Below are positions 44,405-52,958 of a stretch of 64,000 nt of DNA, piece by piece (the stretch's first letter is position 1; every line of letters starts with the position of its first letter). Source of the stretch: Jannaschia sp. W003 (GTDB lineage Bacteria; Pseudomonadota; Alphaproteobacteria; Rhodobacterales; Rhodobacteraceae); contig NZ_CP083539.1 of NCBI RefSeq assembly GCF_025144335.1, forward strand, positions 559,501 through 623,500. The letters run 5' to 3'. The translations under genes and the position numbers were made by a program. The notes beneath the pieces are model-generated. The model saw only the letters and a list, made by a program, of their open reading frames with translations. It was not told the origin of the DNA and did no database searches.

Positions 44405-45703
44405 ATGACCGACCTGACCCCCCGCGAGATCGTCTCCGAACTCGACCGCTTCGTGATCGGCCAACGGGACGCCAAGCGCGCCGTGGCCGTGGCCCTGCGC
44501 AACCGCTGGCGCCGCCAGCGCCTCGAGGGCGCCATGCGCGACGAGGTGTATCCCAAGAACATCCTGATGATCGGCCCCACCGGCGTGGGCAAGACCGAGA
44601 TCAGCCGCCGCCTCGCCAAGCTGGCCCGCGCGCCCTTCCTGAAGGTCGAGGCCACGAAGTTCACCGAAGTCGGGTACGTGGGCCGCGACGTGGAGCAGAT
44701 CGTGCGCGACCTCGTGGACGCGGCCGTCGCCATGGTGCGCGAGCACATGCGCGAGGACGTCAAGGACGCGGCCCACCGCGCCGCCGAGGACCGGGTGATC
44801 GCCGTGCTCGCCGGCGAGGACGCCCGCGAGGGCACCCGCGAGGCGTTCCGCCGCAAGCTGCGCGCGGGCGAACTGGACGCCAAGGTCATCGAGATCGAAG
44901 TGGCCGACACCTCGAACCCCCTCGGCATGGAGATCCCCGGCCAGCCCGGCGCGGGCCAGATGCCGAACCTCGGGGAGCTGTTCGGCAAGGCCTTCGGCCG
45001 CCGGAGCCGCAAGCGCATGACCGTGGCCGCCTCCTACGAGGTGCTGCTCGCCGAGGAGGCGGACAACCTTCTCGACGACGAGGCCGTGAAGCGCGAGGCG
45101 GTGCGCGCCGTGGAGCAGGACGGCATCGTGTTCCTCGACGAGATCGATAAGGTCTGCGCGCGGTCGGACGCCCGCGGCGGGGACGTCTCCCGCGAGGGCG
45201 TGCAGCGCGACCTCCTGCCCCTGATCGAGGGCACTACCGTGTCCACGAAGCACGGCGCGGTCCGCACCGACCACATCCTCTTCATCGCCTCGGGCGCCTT
45301 CCACGTGGCCAAGCCCTCGGACCTGCTCCCTGAGCTGCAGGGCCGCCTGCCGATCCGGGTGGAGCTGCGCGCGCTGACCGAAGAGGACTTCGTGCGCATC
45401 CTCACCGAGACCGACAACGCCCTGACGCGCCAGTACACGGCGCTGATGGGCACCGAGGGTGTGACCGTCACGTTCACCGAAGGCGGCATCGCCGCGCTCG
45501 CACGCATCGCCGCCGAGGTGAACGGGTCGCTCGAGAACATCGGCGCGCGGCGGCTCCACACCGTGCTGGAGCGCGTGTTCGAGGACCTGAGCTTCGAGGC
45601 CCCCGACCGCTCCGGCGACGCGGTGGAAGTGGATGCCGCCTTCGTGGAGCGCCACCTCGCCGAACTGGCCGCCTCCGAGGACCTGTCCCGGTACGTGCTT
45701 TGA
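44405..45703 (+). CDS. hslU: ATP-dependent protease ATPase subunit HslU
   Basis: A 432-residue AAA+ unfoldase that feeds substrates to Hsl[21 protein letters not shown] is the standard start; Walker A is [17 protein letters not shown], the pore loop [10 protein letters not shown], the variable I domain about residues 110-240, Walker [12 protein letters not shown], sensor 2 [15 protein letters not shown], and the C-terminal SRYVL tail that docks into HslV. There is no ribosome binding site in the bases before the ATG, and a sigma-32-type promoter ends 8 bp before it, so leaderless translation is possible. Its stop overlaps the TTG start of the MFS gene. Confidence 0.96.
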   Translation: MTDLTPREIVSELDRFVIGQRDAKRAVAVALRNRWRRQRLEGAMRDEVYPKNILMIGPTGVGKTEISRRLAKLARAPFLKVEATKFTEVGYVGRDVEQIVRDLVDAAVAMVREHMREDVKDAAHRAAEDRVIAVLAGEDAREGTREAFRRKLRAGELDAKVIEIEVADTSNPLGMEIPGQPGAGQMPNLGELFGKAFGRRSRKRMTVAASYEVLLAEEADNLLDDEAVKREAVRAVEQDGIVFLDEIDKVCARSDARGGDVSREGVQRDLLPLIEGTTVSTKHGAVRTDHILFIASGAFHVAKPSDLLPELQGRLPIRVELRALTEEDFVRILTETDNALTRQYTALMGTEGVTVTFTEGGIAALARIAAEVNGSLENIGARRLHTVLERVFEDLSFEAPDRSGDAVEVDAAFVERHLAELAASEDLSRYVL

Positions 45704-46956
45704 GCGCCGCCCCGCCGCTGGGGACGTTCCTGCGGGCCAATGCCCGCGCCCTCGCGGCGGGCATGCTGATCGCCTTCACGTCGTCCTACGGGCAGACCTT
45801 CTTCGTCTCGCTCTTCGCGGACGACGTGATGCGCGAATATGGCCTCAGCGACGGCGGCTGGGGCGCGCTCTATGCCGCCGCCACGATCCTCTCGGCGGGC
45901 GCCATGATCTTCGCGGGTTCCCTGACCGACCGCCTGCGGGTGCGCGTCCTGGCGGCGTGGGTCTGCGCGGGGCTGGCGGGGGCGTGCCTGCTGATGGCCG
46001 GCGCCGGCCACTGGACGTTGCTGGTGCTGGCCGTGTTCGCGCTGCGCTTCACCGGGCAGGGCATGATGAGCCACCTCTCGGCGGTGGCCATGGCGCGCTG
46101 GTTCACGCGCGGGCGGGGGCGGGCGCTGGCCATCGCCGCCTGCGGCTTCGCGCTGGGGCAGGCGGTGCTGCCCGTCGCCTTCGTGGCCGCCGAGCCGACC
46201 TTCGGCTGGCGCGCCCTCTGGGTCGTGGCCGCCGTGCTGGCCCTTCTTGCCGCCGTCCCCATCCTCGCGCTCCTGCGCTTCGAGCGCACCCCCGCCGAGG
46301 CCGCCGCCGCCTCCGAGGCCGCGGGCCTCGACGGCGTCCACTGGACCCGCGCCGCGCTCCTGCGCGCGCCGCTGTTCTGGCTGCTGGTGCCGCTGCTGCT
46401 GGGCCCGCCCGCCTTCGGCACCGCGCTGTTCTTCCACCAGGTCCATCTGGCAGGCGCGAAGGGCTGGGCGCTAGTGGACTACGTGGCGCTGCTGCCCCTG
46501 TTCACCGCGACGACCATCGCCGCGATGCTCGGCTCGGGCTGGCTGATCGACCGCTTCGGCGCGGTCAGCATCGTGAGGGTCTACCTCCTGCCCTTCATCG
46601 TCGGCTTCGCCCTGATGGCATGGGCCACCACCCTGCCCCACGCCGCCCTCGCCCTCGCGGTATTCGGCCTCGGGGTGGGCGCGCAGGGCACGCTCGTCAC
46701 CGCACTCTGGGCGGAGCTCTACGGCACGCGCCACCTCGGTGCGATCAAGGCGCTCGCAGCGGCGATCATGGTGCTCGGCTCGGCACTGGGGCCGGGACTG
46801 ACGGGGGCGCTGATCGACCTCGGCTGGGACTTCCCGGCGCAGATGCCGGGCATCGCACTCTACATGCTGGCGGCGCAGGCGCTGGCAGCCCTGGCCCTGA
46901 ACGGCGTGCGGGGGCGCCTACCGCGAGCGTCGGAGATAGACGTAGTAGGCGCCTGA
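45700..46956 (+). CDS. MFS transporter
   Basis: A 418-residue major facilitator protein with about 12 membrane helices, starting with [21 protein letters not shown]. The MFS motif A between helices 2 and 3 reads [15 protein letters not shown], and a second occurs as [12 protein letters not shown]. The start is TTG 45700, which overlaps the hslU stop as TTGA; the first ATG (residue 21 or 45763) would cut into helix 1. The transported compound is unknown. The 3' end overlaps the convergent Smr gene by 39 bp. Confidence 0.85.
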   Translation: MSAAPPLGTFLRANARALAAGMLIAFTSSYGQTFFVSLFADDVMREYGLSDGGWGALYAAATILSAGAMIFAGSLTDRLRVRVLAAWVCAGLAGACLLMAGAGHWTLLVLAVFALRFTGQGMMSHLSAVAMARWFTRGRGRALAIAACGFALGQAVLPVAFVAAEPTFGWRALWVVAAVLALLAAVPILALLRFERTPAEAAAASEAAGLDGVHWTRAALLRAPLFWLLVPLLLGPPAFGTALFFHQVHLAGAKGWALVDYVALLPLFTATTIAAMLGSGWLIDRFGAVSIVRVYLLPFIVGFALMAWATTLPHAALALAVFGLGVGAQGTLVTALWAELYGTRHLGAIKALAAAIMVLGSALGPGLTGALIDLGWDFPAQMPGIALYMLAAQALAALALNGVRGRLPRASEIDVVGA

Positions 46957-47517
46957 GCCGCCGTGGCTGCGGTGCGCCTCGGCCACCTGCAGCACGAGCG
47001 GCGCGAGGGGCGGCATCCGCAACCACTGCGGCACCTGATGGCGCAGCACGCCCGTGCGCGTCGGGATCGGCCCGCCCTCGTCGCGGCGCTTGCCCTTGCC
47101 GGTGACCACCAGCAGGAGGCGCTTTCCCTCGGCGTTGGCCCGCATCACGAAGCCCTGGAGGGCCGGAAACGCCCGCTCCAGGGTCATGCCATGGAGGTCG
47201 AGCTTGGCGTCGGGACGCAGCTTGCCCGCCCGCAGGCGGTGGAAGGCGCGGGCGTCCATGGCCACGGGCGCGCCGCGCACCGCATCGCGCACCGAGGGCG
47301 CGAGGTCGTGGCGAGGCGCGGGGGGCGGCGCCTTCTGGCCGATCCGGAAGCGCGGCAGGGGCCGGGCCTCGCGCTTCGGGGCGGCGTGCGGCGGCCCGTC
47401 GGGGTCGACGCCCGGACGGTCGGGCACGGCCAGCGCGCGGCGCGAGCGCTCCAGCGGGTCGGCGGTGGTGCGGTAGGCCTCCCAGGCGCGGCGGTCGGAC
47501 TCGCTCAGGCGCTTCAT
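46918..47517 (-). CDS. Smr-domain protein
   Basis: A 199-residue protein whose C-terminal half is a Smr (small MutS-related) domain: KLDLHGMTLERAFPALQGFV has the LDLHG signature and LLLVVTGKGKRRDEGGPIPT the TGKG loop, ending in [11 protein letters not shown]. The N-terminal part is a Pro/Arg-rich linker. Stand-alone Smr proteins are nucleases or nucleic-acid binders, some linked to rescue of stalled ribosomes. It is coupled to mltA upstream: the ATG at 47517 overlaps the mltA stop by 4 bp. Confidence 0.88.
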   Translation of the reverse strand: MKRLSESDRRAWEAYRTTADPLERSRRALAVPDRPGVDPDGPPHAAPKREARPLPRFRIGQKAPPPAPRHDLAPSVRDAVRGAPVAMDARAFHRLRAGKLRPDAKLDLHGMTLERAFPALQGFVMRANAEGKRLLLVVTGKGKRRDEGGPIPTRTGVLRHQVPQWLRMPPLAPLVLQVAEAHRSHGGSGAYYVYLRRSR

Positions 47518-48392
47518 CGCGGCTGGAGCACGACCATGCGCCCGCCGTGGTTCAGCGCCCCCGCCATGCGGCCCGCCTCCTCGCCCGTGCCGAAGAACAG
47601 ATCGGCCCGGCCCACGCCCACGATGGCGCTGCCGGTGTCCTGCGCGGCCACCAGACGGCGGATCGGCCCGCCCGCGGCCGGCGGCGCGTCGCACTCGATC
47701 CAGACCGGCAGGCCGAGGGGGATCACGTTCGCGTCCACCGCGATGGAGCGGCCCGCGGTCACGGGGCACAGCGTGCCCGGCGGCCCGCCGTCGCCCGCGT
47801 CGTGCAGCGCGCGGAACATCACGTAGGAGGGGTTCTCGCGCATCAGCGCCACGCCGCGCGCGCGGTCCTCGCGCAGCCAGTCGAGCAGGGCGTCGGCGGT
47901 GATCGCGTCGGGCGCGAACACGCCGCGCTCCACGAGGATGCGGCCGATGGAGCGGTAGGGGTGCCCGTTCTTGGCGGCGTGGGTCACGCGCAGCACGCCG
48001 CCATCCGCGAGCCGGATGCGCCCCGAGCCCTGCACCTGCAGGAAGAAGCGGTCCACCTCGTCGCGCAGCCAGGCGATCTCCTGGCCGCGAAGGAGGTCCT
48101 CGGCCTCGATCTGCGCGCGGGGGGCGCCGATGCCCATGGGGGGCGGCGCGTGGACGGGCACGGGGAAGGTGTCGGAACACTCGGCGGCGCCGTCGAGCTC
48201 GGGCTCGAAGTAGCCGGTGAATTGGGCGGCGGGCAGCAGCCAGGGGGTGAAGCGCTCCTCGAAAAAGCGCCGGGGGTCGCCCTCGGGCATCTCCAGCCCG
48301 GGCGCCATGCTCAGGGCCCGGAGCGCGGCGCCGTGATCGTCCGCCTCCCAGCCCCGGAGGTCGGACCAGCGCAGTTCCGCCGCGCCGCGCAC
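47514..48392 (-). CDS. mltA: Membrane-bound lytic murein transglycosylase A (MltA) family
   Basis: A 292-residue MltA-type transglycosylase that cleaves peptidoglycan glycan strands to 1,6-anhydro products. MltA blocks: TGYFEPELDGA, DRFFLQVQGSGRIRLADG, GHPYRSIGRIL, and the 3D-domain end with the catalytic Asp in VAAQDTGSAIVG and GRADLFFGTG. The start is GTG 48392, one base after the Tim44-like stop; no upstream in-frame start is available. No signal peptide or lipobox is visible, unusual for an envelope enzyme. It sits between the Tim44-like gene and smr in a tight minus-strand operon. Confidence 0.88.
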   Translation of the reverse strand: MRGAAELRWSDLRGWEADDHGAALRALSMAPGLEMPEGDPRRFFEERFTPWLLPAAQFTGYFEPELDGAAECSDTFPVPVHAPPPMGIGAPRAQIEAEDLLRGQEIAWLRDEVDRFFLQVQGSGRIRLADGGVLRVTHAAKNGHPYRSIGRILVERGVFAPDAITADALLDWLREDRARGVALMRENPSYVMFRALHDAGDGGPPGTLCPVTAGRSIAVDANVIPLGLPVWIECDAPPAAGGPIRRLVAAQDTGSAIVGVGRADLFFGTGEEAGRMAGALNHGGRMVVLQPR

Positions 48393-48393
48393 G

Positions 48394-49059
48394 CTATTCG
48401 CCCGTGGCGATCAGCTTCCAGTTCGGATCGTCCGAACCCATGACGCGCGCGAAGGTCCAGACGTCGCGCTGCTTCTTGATCTCGTTCGGATCGCCCTCGA
48501 CGATGCGGCCCTCGGAGTCCTTCACCACCGAGGTCAGCTCGCCGATGAACCGGATCGTGATCTCGGCCTCGCGGGTGTCGCGGTCGAAGGTGGCCTCGGT
48601 CAGCTTGGTCTCGCGCACGCCCACGAAGTTGGCGTGGACCCGCAGGCCCTTGTCCTCGCGCTCGGAGATGACGCCCAGGAACGCCTCGTACACCTCCTCG
48701 CCGAGGAAGGGCTGCACCGCGGCCAGGTCGCCGTTCTCGTAGGCCATGAGGATCATCTCGTAGGCCTGCCGCGCGCCCGACACGAAGTCGGTGACGCCGA
48801 AGCCCGGCTCGGCCAGCTTCATGGCGGCGAGCGCCTTGGCGCTGTCGGAGCCGTCCTCGACGTGGTCGGTGATGTCGCGGTCAGGGCCGCCCTCGATCAC
48901 CTCGAAGTCGCGGCGCACGGGGGCGCGGCGCGAGGGCGCCGTGTCCACCGCGGGCGGCTTCTCGAACCCGGTGCGGGTGCCGAGCACATTCTTCAGCCGC
49001 ACGATCAGGAAGAGCGCGATCGCGGCGAGCACCAACAGCTGTATCACGGCGTCATCCAT
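48394..49059 (-). CDS. Tim44/TimA-like domain protein
   Basis: A 221-residue protein with an N-terminal membrane helix (VIQLLVLAAIALFLIVRLKNVLG, residues 5-27; shown here as its hydrophobic core) and a C-terminal Tim44-like domain (FGVTDFVSGARQAYEMIL to PNWKLIATGE). Mitochondrial Tim44 tethers the import motor; in Caulobacter the relative TimA interacts with envelope assembly factors. It probably acts at the cytoplasmic membrane. The start ATG 49059 has GAGAAGGATG context. First gene of the Tim44-like, mltA, smr operon, divergent from fxsA with an 87 bp gap. Confidence 0.88.
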   Translation of the reverse strand: MDDAVIQLLVLAAIALFLIVRLKNVLGTRTGFEKPPAVDTAPSRRAPVRRDFEVIEGGPDRDITDHVEDGSDSAKALAAMKLAEPGFGVTDFVSGARQAYEMILMAYENGDLAAVQPFLGEEVYEAFLGVISEREDKGLRVHANFVGVRETKLTEATFDRDTREAEITIRFIGELTSVVKDSEGRIVEGDPNEIKKQRDVWTFARVMGSDDPNWKLIATGE

Positions 49060-49076
49060 CCTTCTCGCGAGCCCCC

Positions 49077-49094
49077 GCCTTGGTAGATCAAGGC
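49077..49094. promoter_or_regulatory. Inverted repeat in the fxsA / Tim44-like divergent promoter region
   Basis: GCCTTG (49077-49082), GTAGAT, CAAGGC (49089-49094). It lies 18 bp from the Tim44-like start and overlaps a possible fxsA promoter, TTGGTA (49080-49085), 16 bp, TATGTA (49102-49107). It could be an operator for both directions. Confidence 0.35.
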
Positions 49095-49146
49095 TCGGAC
49101 ATATGTAAGGGCGCGAAGGGGTCAAGGGAACCGGAGGTCCGCGCCC

Positions 49147-49668
49147 ATGTGGCTGTTCGCGCTGTTCGTCGCCGTGCCGATCGTGGAGATCGCGCTGTTC
49201 ATCCAGGTCGGGGGATGGCTGGGGCTGTGGCCCACGCTCCTGATCGTGATCCTGACGGCCATGCTCGGCACCGTGCTGGTGCGCCGCCAGGGGCTGGCGG
49301 CGATCCGCGAGGTGCAGGGATCGCTGACGGAGCTGCGCGATCCCACGCGCCCGCTCGCCCACGGCGCCATGATCCTCGCCTCGGGGCTGCTGCTGCTGAC
49401 GCCGGGCTTCTTCACCGACGCCGTGGGCTTCGCGCTGCTGGTGCCTGCGGTGCGCGACGCGGCCATGGCCTTCGTCGCGCGGCGCGTCACGGCGGCGCGG
49501 TTCACGGTGGGGCCGGACGGGCGGCCCACCCCCGCCGACCCGCGCATCGACCCCCGCCGCGCCGCCCCTCCGCAGCGCCCCGCGCGCGGCGAAGTGCTGG
49601 AGGGCGACTGGGAGGAGGTGCCGCACGACCCCGACGCCCCGCCCTCGGGCTGGACCCGGCGCGACTGA
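49147..49668 (+). CDS. fxsA: FxsA-family membrane protein
   Basis: A 173-residue inner-membrane protein. MWLFALFVAVPIVEIALFIQ and GGWLGLWPTLLIVILTAMLG are the typical FxsA opening helices, and GLLLLTPGFFTDAVGFALLV is the third. A proline/arginine-rich hydrophilic tail follows (residues about 105-173). In E. coli FxsA relieves exclusion of phage T7 by the F plasmid; its normal role is unknown. It sits between the divergent Tim44-like gene and secB. Confidence 0.9.
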   Translation: MWLFALFVAVPIVEIALFIQVGGWLGLWPTLLIVILTAMLGTVLVRRQGLAAIREVQGSLTELRDPTRPLAHGAMILASGLLLLTPGFFTDAVGFALLVPAVRDAAMAFVARRVTAARFTVGPDGRPTPADPRIDPRRAAPPQRPARGEVLEGDWEEVPHDPDAPPSGWTRRD

Positions 49669-49691
49669 CGGCGCGCCGACCCCTCCCCGCG

Positions 49692-49720
49692 TTGCCGCTT
49701 CGGCGCGCCGCTGCTAGCAC
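49692..49720 (+). promoter_or_regulatory. Candidate promoter of secB
   Basis: TTGCCG (49692-49697), 17 bp, TAGCAC (49715-49720). The secB ATG is at 49751, a leader of about 24 bases containing GGAGAGA (49741-49747). The -10 hexamer is identical to that proposed for rho. Confidence 0.5.
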
Positions 49721-49750
49721 GGGCGCCGACCCATCACCCCGGAGAGACCC

Positions 49751-50308
49751 ATGGCCGACGAGACCACGCCCGAGACCGGTGCCGAGAACGGCGCCGCCGC
49801 CCCGCAATCCGAGAACGCGCCCGCCGCCGGCGAGGGCCAGCAGCAGCAGGCCCAGCCGCAGATGCAGATCCTGGGGCAGTTCATCCGCGATCTGAGCTTC
49901 GAGAACATCGCCGCCCAGAAGGGCGTGACCTCGGACGGGCAGCCCGACATCGGCGTGCAGGTCGGGCTGGATGCCCGCAAGCGCAAGGCCGACGGTCAGT
50001 ACGACGTCACCGTGAAGCTGAAGGTCGAGGCTAAGGCCAAGGACAGCGATGCGGTGATCTTCGGGCTAGAGCTGGACTACGCCGGCATCTTCGCGATCGC
50101 GAACGTGCCCGACGCGCAGCTCCATCCCTACCTGTTGATCGAGTGCCCGCGGATGCTGTTCCCGTTCGTGCGCCGCGTGGTCCACGACGTGACCCGCGAC
50201 GGCGGCTTCCCGCCGCTGAACCTCGAGCAGATCGACTTCATGCAGCTCTACCGCCAGCAGCTCGCGCAGCGCGCGCAGGCCGAGGCCGCGAAGGCCCCGA
50301 CGAACTGA
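49751..50308 (+). CDS. secB: Protein-export chaperone SecB
   Basis: A 185-residue SecB; the tetramer keeps preproteins unfolded and hands them to SecA, whose zinc-binding tail is intact in this window. After an acidic Ala/Glu/Gln-rich N terminus (residues 1-35) comes QILGQFIRDLSFENIAAQ, then the core with LELDYAGIF and LLIECPRMLFPFVRRVVHDVTRDGGFPPLNLEQIDF (pattern: ECPR-LFPF-R--------GGFPPL). It has its own promoter and is followed by a perfect 9 bp hairpin before convergent dnaQ. Confidence 0.96.
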   Translation: MADETTPETGAENGAAAPQSENAPAAGEGQQQQAQPQMQILGQFIRDLSFENIAAQKGVTSDGQPDIGVQVGLDARKRKADGQYDVTVKLKVEAKAKDSDAVIFGLELDYAGIFAIANVPDAQLHPYLLIECPRMLFPFVRRVVHDVTRDGGFPPLNLEQIDFMQLYRQQLAQRAQAEAAKAPTN

Positions 50309-50314
50309 CGGCCC

Positions 50315-50336
50315 GGCGCCCCCGCGCGGGGGCGCC
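50315..50336. terminator. Bidirectional hairpin between secB and dnaQ
   Basis: GGCGCCCCC (50315-50323), loop GCGC, GGGGGCGCC (50328-50336): a perfect 9 bp stem in the 31 bp gap between two convergent stop codons. Confidence 0.65.
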
Positions 50337-50339
50337 CCC

Positions 50340-51020
50340 TCACGTCCGGCGCCAGAGCGGCGCGTCCCCCAGGGAAGCGACGAACGCCTCGTGCGCCGCA
50401 CGCTCCGCGTCGGTGATGCGCGGCGCGAGGGGTGCGGGCCGCGGACGCGGGCGCCAGGCCTCGTCGCCCGCATCGCGCCGCCCCGTGGCCGCCAGCGTCA
50501 GGCCGGGCTGCCGGCCCCCGATCAGCTCTAGGTAGACCTCGGCCAGGATCTCGCTGTCGAGCAGCGCGCCGTGCTTGGTGCGCGCGGCGTTGTCCACGCC
50601 GAAGCGGCGGCACAGGGCGTCCAGCGAGGCGGGCGAGCCGGGGAACTTGGAACGCGCGATGGCCAGCGTGTCGACAGCCCGGTCGGCGGGCAGCCGCGCG
50701 AGGCCCATCCACTCCAGCTCCGCGTTCAGGAACTTCATGTCGAAGGCGGCATTGTGGATCACCAGCTTGGCGTCGCCGATGAAGTCCAGGAACGCCTGCC
50801 CGATCTCCTTGAAGGTCGGGAAGCCGCGCAGGAAGTCGTCGCCCAGCCCGTGCACCTCGAAGGCGCCCTGGGGCATGGAGCGTTCGGGGTTGATGTACTG
50901 ATGATAGACCTCGCCGGTCACCACGTGGTTCACCAGCTCCACGGCGCCGATCTCGACGATGCGGTCGCCACTCTCGGGCTCGAAGCCGGTGGTCTCGGTG
51001 TCGAGGACGATCTCTCTCAT
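50340..51020 (-). CDS. dnaQ: DNA polymerase III epsilon subunit (proofreading exonuclease)
   Basis: A 226-residue 3'-5' proofreading exonuclease of DNA polymerase III. The acidic exonuclease motifs are visible: IVLDTETTGFEP (Exo I), LVIHNAAFDMKFLN (Exo II) and KHGALLDSEILAEVY (Exo III-epsilon, with the His and Asp). GDRIVEIGAVELVN and MPQGAFEVHGLGDDF are family signatures. A C-terminal tail of about 50 residues would bind the alpha subunit. The ATG overlaps the coaE stop by 4 bp, so maf-aroE-coaE-dnaQ form one coupled minus-strand operon next to the proposed oriC. Confidence 0.96.
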   Translation of the reverse strand: MREIVLDTETTGFEPESGDRIVEIGAVELVNHVVTGEVYHQYINPERSMPQGAFEVHGLGDDFLRGFPTFKEIGQAFLDFIGDAKLVIHNAAFDMKFLNAELEWMGLARLPADRAVDTLAIARSKFPGSPASLDALCRRFGVDNAARTKHGALLDSEILAEVYLELIGGRQPGLTLAATGRRDAGDEAWRPRPRPAPLAPRITDAERAAHEAFVASLGDAPLWRRT

Positions 51021-51586
51021 GACAGCTCCGCGATGATCTCTGCTACCCTATCTCGTGCCGTACGAAGCGTCGACGTCTCTATGATGTAGTCCGCGCGCCG
51101 TCGCTTCTCGGCATCGGGCACCTGCCGCGCGAGGATCGCCCGGAACTCGGCCTCGGTCATGGTGCCTCGTCCGAGGACGCGTTCGGCCTGCGTGGCGGCG
51201 TCGGTGGTGACCACCGCGACCTTGTCGCAGTACCGCTCGCCCCCGGTCTCGAACAGCAGCGGCACGTCGAGGACCACGAGGCGCCGGGGATGTTTCACGA
51301 GAAACACCGCGCGGTCCTCGGCGACGAGCGGGTGGACGATGGCGTTCAACCGGTCCAGCGCGTCCGGCTCGCGCGTGACGACCGTCCGCAGCGCGTCGCG
51401 GTCCACGGCGCCGTCCCGAACCGTGCCGGGGAACGCAGCCGCGATCGGCGCCACCGCTGCACCATTCGGCCCGTACATCCGGTGCACCGCCGCGTCCGCG
51501 TCCCATACCGGCACGCCCGCCTCGCGGAACATCGCCGCCGTGGTGCTCTTGCCCATGCCGATGGAGCCCGTGAGCCCGAGGATCAC
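51017..51586 (-). CDS. coaE: Dephospho-CoA kinase
   Basis: A 189-residue dephospho-CoA kinase, the last step of coenzyme A synthesis. The P-loop is GLTGSIGMGKSTTAAMF; VWDADAAVHRMYGPNG and LVVLDVPLLFETGGERYCD are further signatures. The start is GTG 51586, overlapping the aroE stop as GTGA; an in-frame start at 51640 would add 18 low-complexity residues. A parS-like 16-mer (51291-51306) lies within its coding sequence. Middle gene of the maf-aroE-coaE-dnaQ operon. Confidence 0.93.
   Translation of the reverse strand: MILGLTGSIGMGKSTTAAMFREAGVPVWDADAAVHRMYGPNGAAVAPIAAAFPGTVRDGAVDRDALRTVVTREPDALDRLNAIVHPLVAEDRAVFLVKHPRRLVVLDVPLLFETGGERYCDKVAVVTTDAATQAERVLGRGTMTEAEFRAILARQVPDAEKRRRADYIIETSTLRTARDRVAEIIAELS
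51291..51306. promoter_or_regulatory. parS: parS-like site (inside coaE)
   Basis: TGTTTCACGAGAAACA matches the bacterial parS consensus TGTTTCACGTGAAACA at 15 of 16; the mismatch is in the central dinucleotide pair. It lies about 2 kb left of the proposed oriC and encodes part of VFLVKH in CoaE. ParB binding may be weaker than at the two perfect-core sites on the right. Confidence 0.6.
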
Positions 51587-52380
51587 CCCAGCACCGCCCG
51601 CCGCAGCGCATCGTCCACCTCGGGGCGGAGGCCGAACCACCGCTCGAAGCCTGGCACGGCCTGGTGCAGCAGCATGCCGAGCCCGTCCACCGCCGGGTTG
51701 CCCCGCGCGCGGGCCGCTTTGAGCAATGGCGTCTCAAGCGGCGTATAGACGATGTCGCAGACCACGGCGTCCGCGGGCAGGCCGTCCAGCGGCACCTCCA
51801 GCGCGGGCTGGCCCGTCATGCCGAGGCTCGTGGTGTTCACCAGCAGCCCCGCGCCCTCCACGGGCGGCACCCAGCCCACCGCTACGCAGCGCGGAAAGGC
51901 CTCCGCCAGCGCCTCGGCCTTGGCGCGCGTGCGGTTGGCGATCCGCACCTCGGGCACGCCCGCCTCCACCAGCGCGTCGACCACGCCGCGCGCCGCGCCC
52001 CCGGCCCCCAGCACCACCGCCGGACGGTCCGCCCGCCACGCTGCGCCGGCGCGCAGGCTCTCTGTGAACCCGTAGGCGTCGGTGTTGTCGGCCTCGAAGC
52101 CCCCGTCGCGGAACGTCAGCGTGTTCGCCGCCCCGATCCGCCGCGCGCGCGGCGTCGCCTCGGCGGCCAGCCGCAACACCGCCTCCTTGTGGGGCAGCGT
52201 CACGTTACATCCCGCGAAGCCCAGCCGGGGCAGCATCCGCAGGACGTCCTCCAGCTCCCTGGCCCGCACCCGCAGCGGCACATAGGCCCCGTCGATCCCG
52301 TGTCGGCGCAGCCAGTGGCCATGAAGGCGGGGCGAGCGCGAGTGGGCGATGGGATCGCCGATGACGGCAGCCAGCCTCAT
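51583..52380 (-). CDS. aroE: Shikimate dehydrogenase (NADP+)
   Basis: A 265-residue shikimate dehydrogenase. Substrate side: [19 protein letters not shown] (Ser-x-Ser), [12 protein letters not shown] (catalytic Lys), [13 protein letters not shown] side: [50 protein letters not shown]. It reduces 3-dehydroshikimate in aromatic amino-acid synthesis. The ATG overlaps the maf stop by 4 bp and the stop overlaps the coaE GTG. This order (maf, aroE, coaE, dnaQ, secB) next to the origin is shared with Caulobacter as I recall it. Confidence 0.95.
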   Translation of the reverse strand: MRLAAVIGDPIAHSRSPRLHGHWLRRHGIDGAYVPLRVRARELEDVLRMLPRLGFAGCNVTLPHKEAVLRLAAEATPRARRIGAANTLTFRDGGFEADNTDAYGFTESLRAGAAWRADRPAVVLGAGGAARGVVDALVEAGVPEVRIANRTRAKAEALAEAFPRCVAVGWVPPVEGAGLLVNTTSLGMTGQPALEVPLDGLPADAVVCDIVYTPLETPLLKAARARGNPAVDGLGMLLHQAVPGFERWFGLRPEVDDALRRAVLG

Positions 52381-52958
52381 GTCTCGATCAGCCCGCGCTC
52401 GGCGAGGTGATCCAGCACGGCCAGAAGCGGCAGGCCCAGCACGGTGAAGTAGTCGCCGTCGACCTTGTGGAACAGGCGCGCGCCCTCCTCCTCCAACTTG
52501 TAGGCGCCCACGGAGTGGCGGATGCTCTCCCAGTTCCGCTCGACGTAGGCCTCCACGTAGGCGTCCGAGAGGTCGCGCATCACCATCCGCACCTCGCCCA
52601 CATGGCGCCAGACCGGCCGGCCGTCCTCGGCGATCACGGCGGCCGAGAGCAGCCGGTGCTGACCGCCGCGCAGGGCGTGGAGCTGGCGCACCGCCTCGTC
52701 CGGCGTCGCGGGCTTGCCCAGGATCGCCCGCCCGTGGGCCAGAACCTGGTCGGCGCCCAGCACCAGACCGGGCCGCGCGCCCTTCGTCGCCTTCATCTCC
52801 GCCAGCGTGTCCGCCACGTCGCGCGCGGGCGCGTCCACGGCGGCGAGCGCGGCGCGCACCACGTCCTCGTCGAGGCGGGCGGGGCGAATCGCGACCTCGA
52901 CGCCGGCGGCGCGGAGCATCGCGGCACGGGCTTCGGAGGCGGAGGCGAGGGTCAGCAT
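52377..52958 (-). CDS. maf: Maf-type nucleoside triphosphate pyrophosphatase
   Basis: A 193-residue Maf/YhdE/YceF protein. [19 protein letters not shown] is the Maf opening (S-S-R-R--L---G in the family; here S-SEARAAML), [18 protein letters not shown] the second block, and [27 protein letters not shown] the end. Such enzymes hydrolyse non-canonical or methylated NTPs to prevent their incorporation; some affect cell division. The expected first Arg-Arg is Glu-Ala-Arg, a small deviation. First gene of the leftward operon; its upstream region is the proposed oriC. Confidence 0.92.
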   Translation of the reverse strand: MLTLASASEARAAMLRAAGVEVAIRPARLDEDVVRAALAAVDAPARDVADTLAEMKATKGARPGLVLGADQVLAHGRAILGKPATPDEAVRQLHALRGGQHRLLSAAVIAEDGRPVWRHVGEVRMVMRDLSDAYVEAYVERNWESIRHSVGAYKLEEEGARLFHKVDGDYFTVLGLPLLAVLDHLAERGLIET

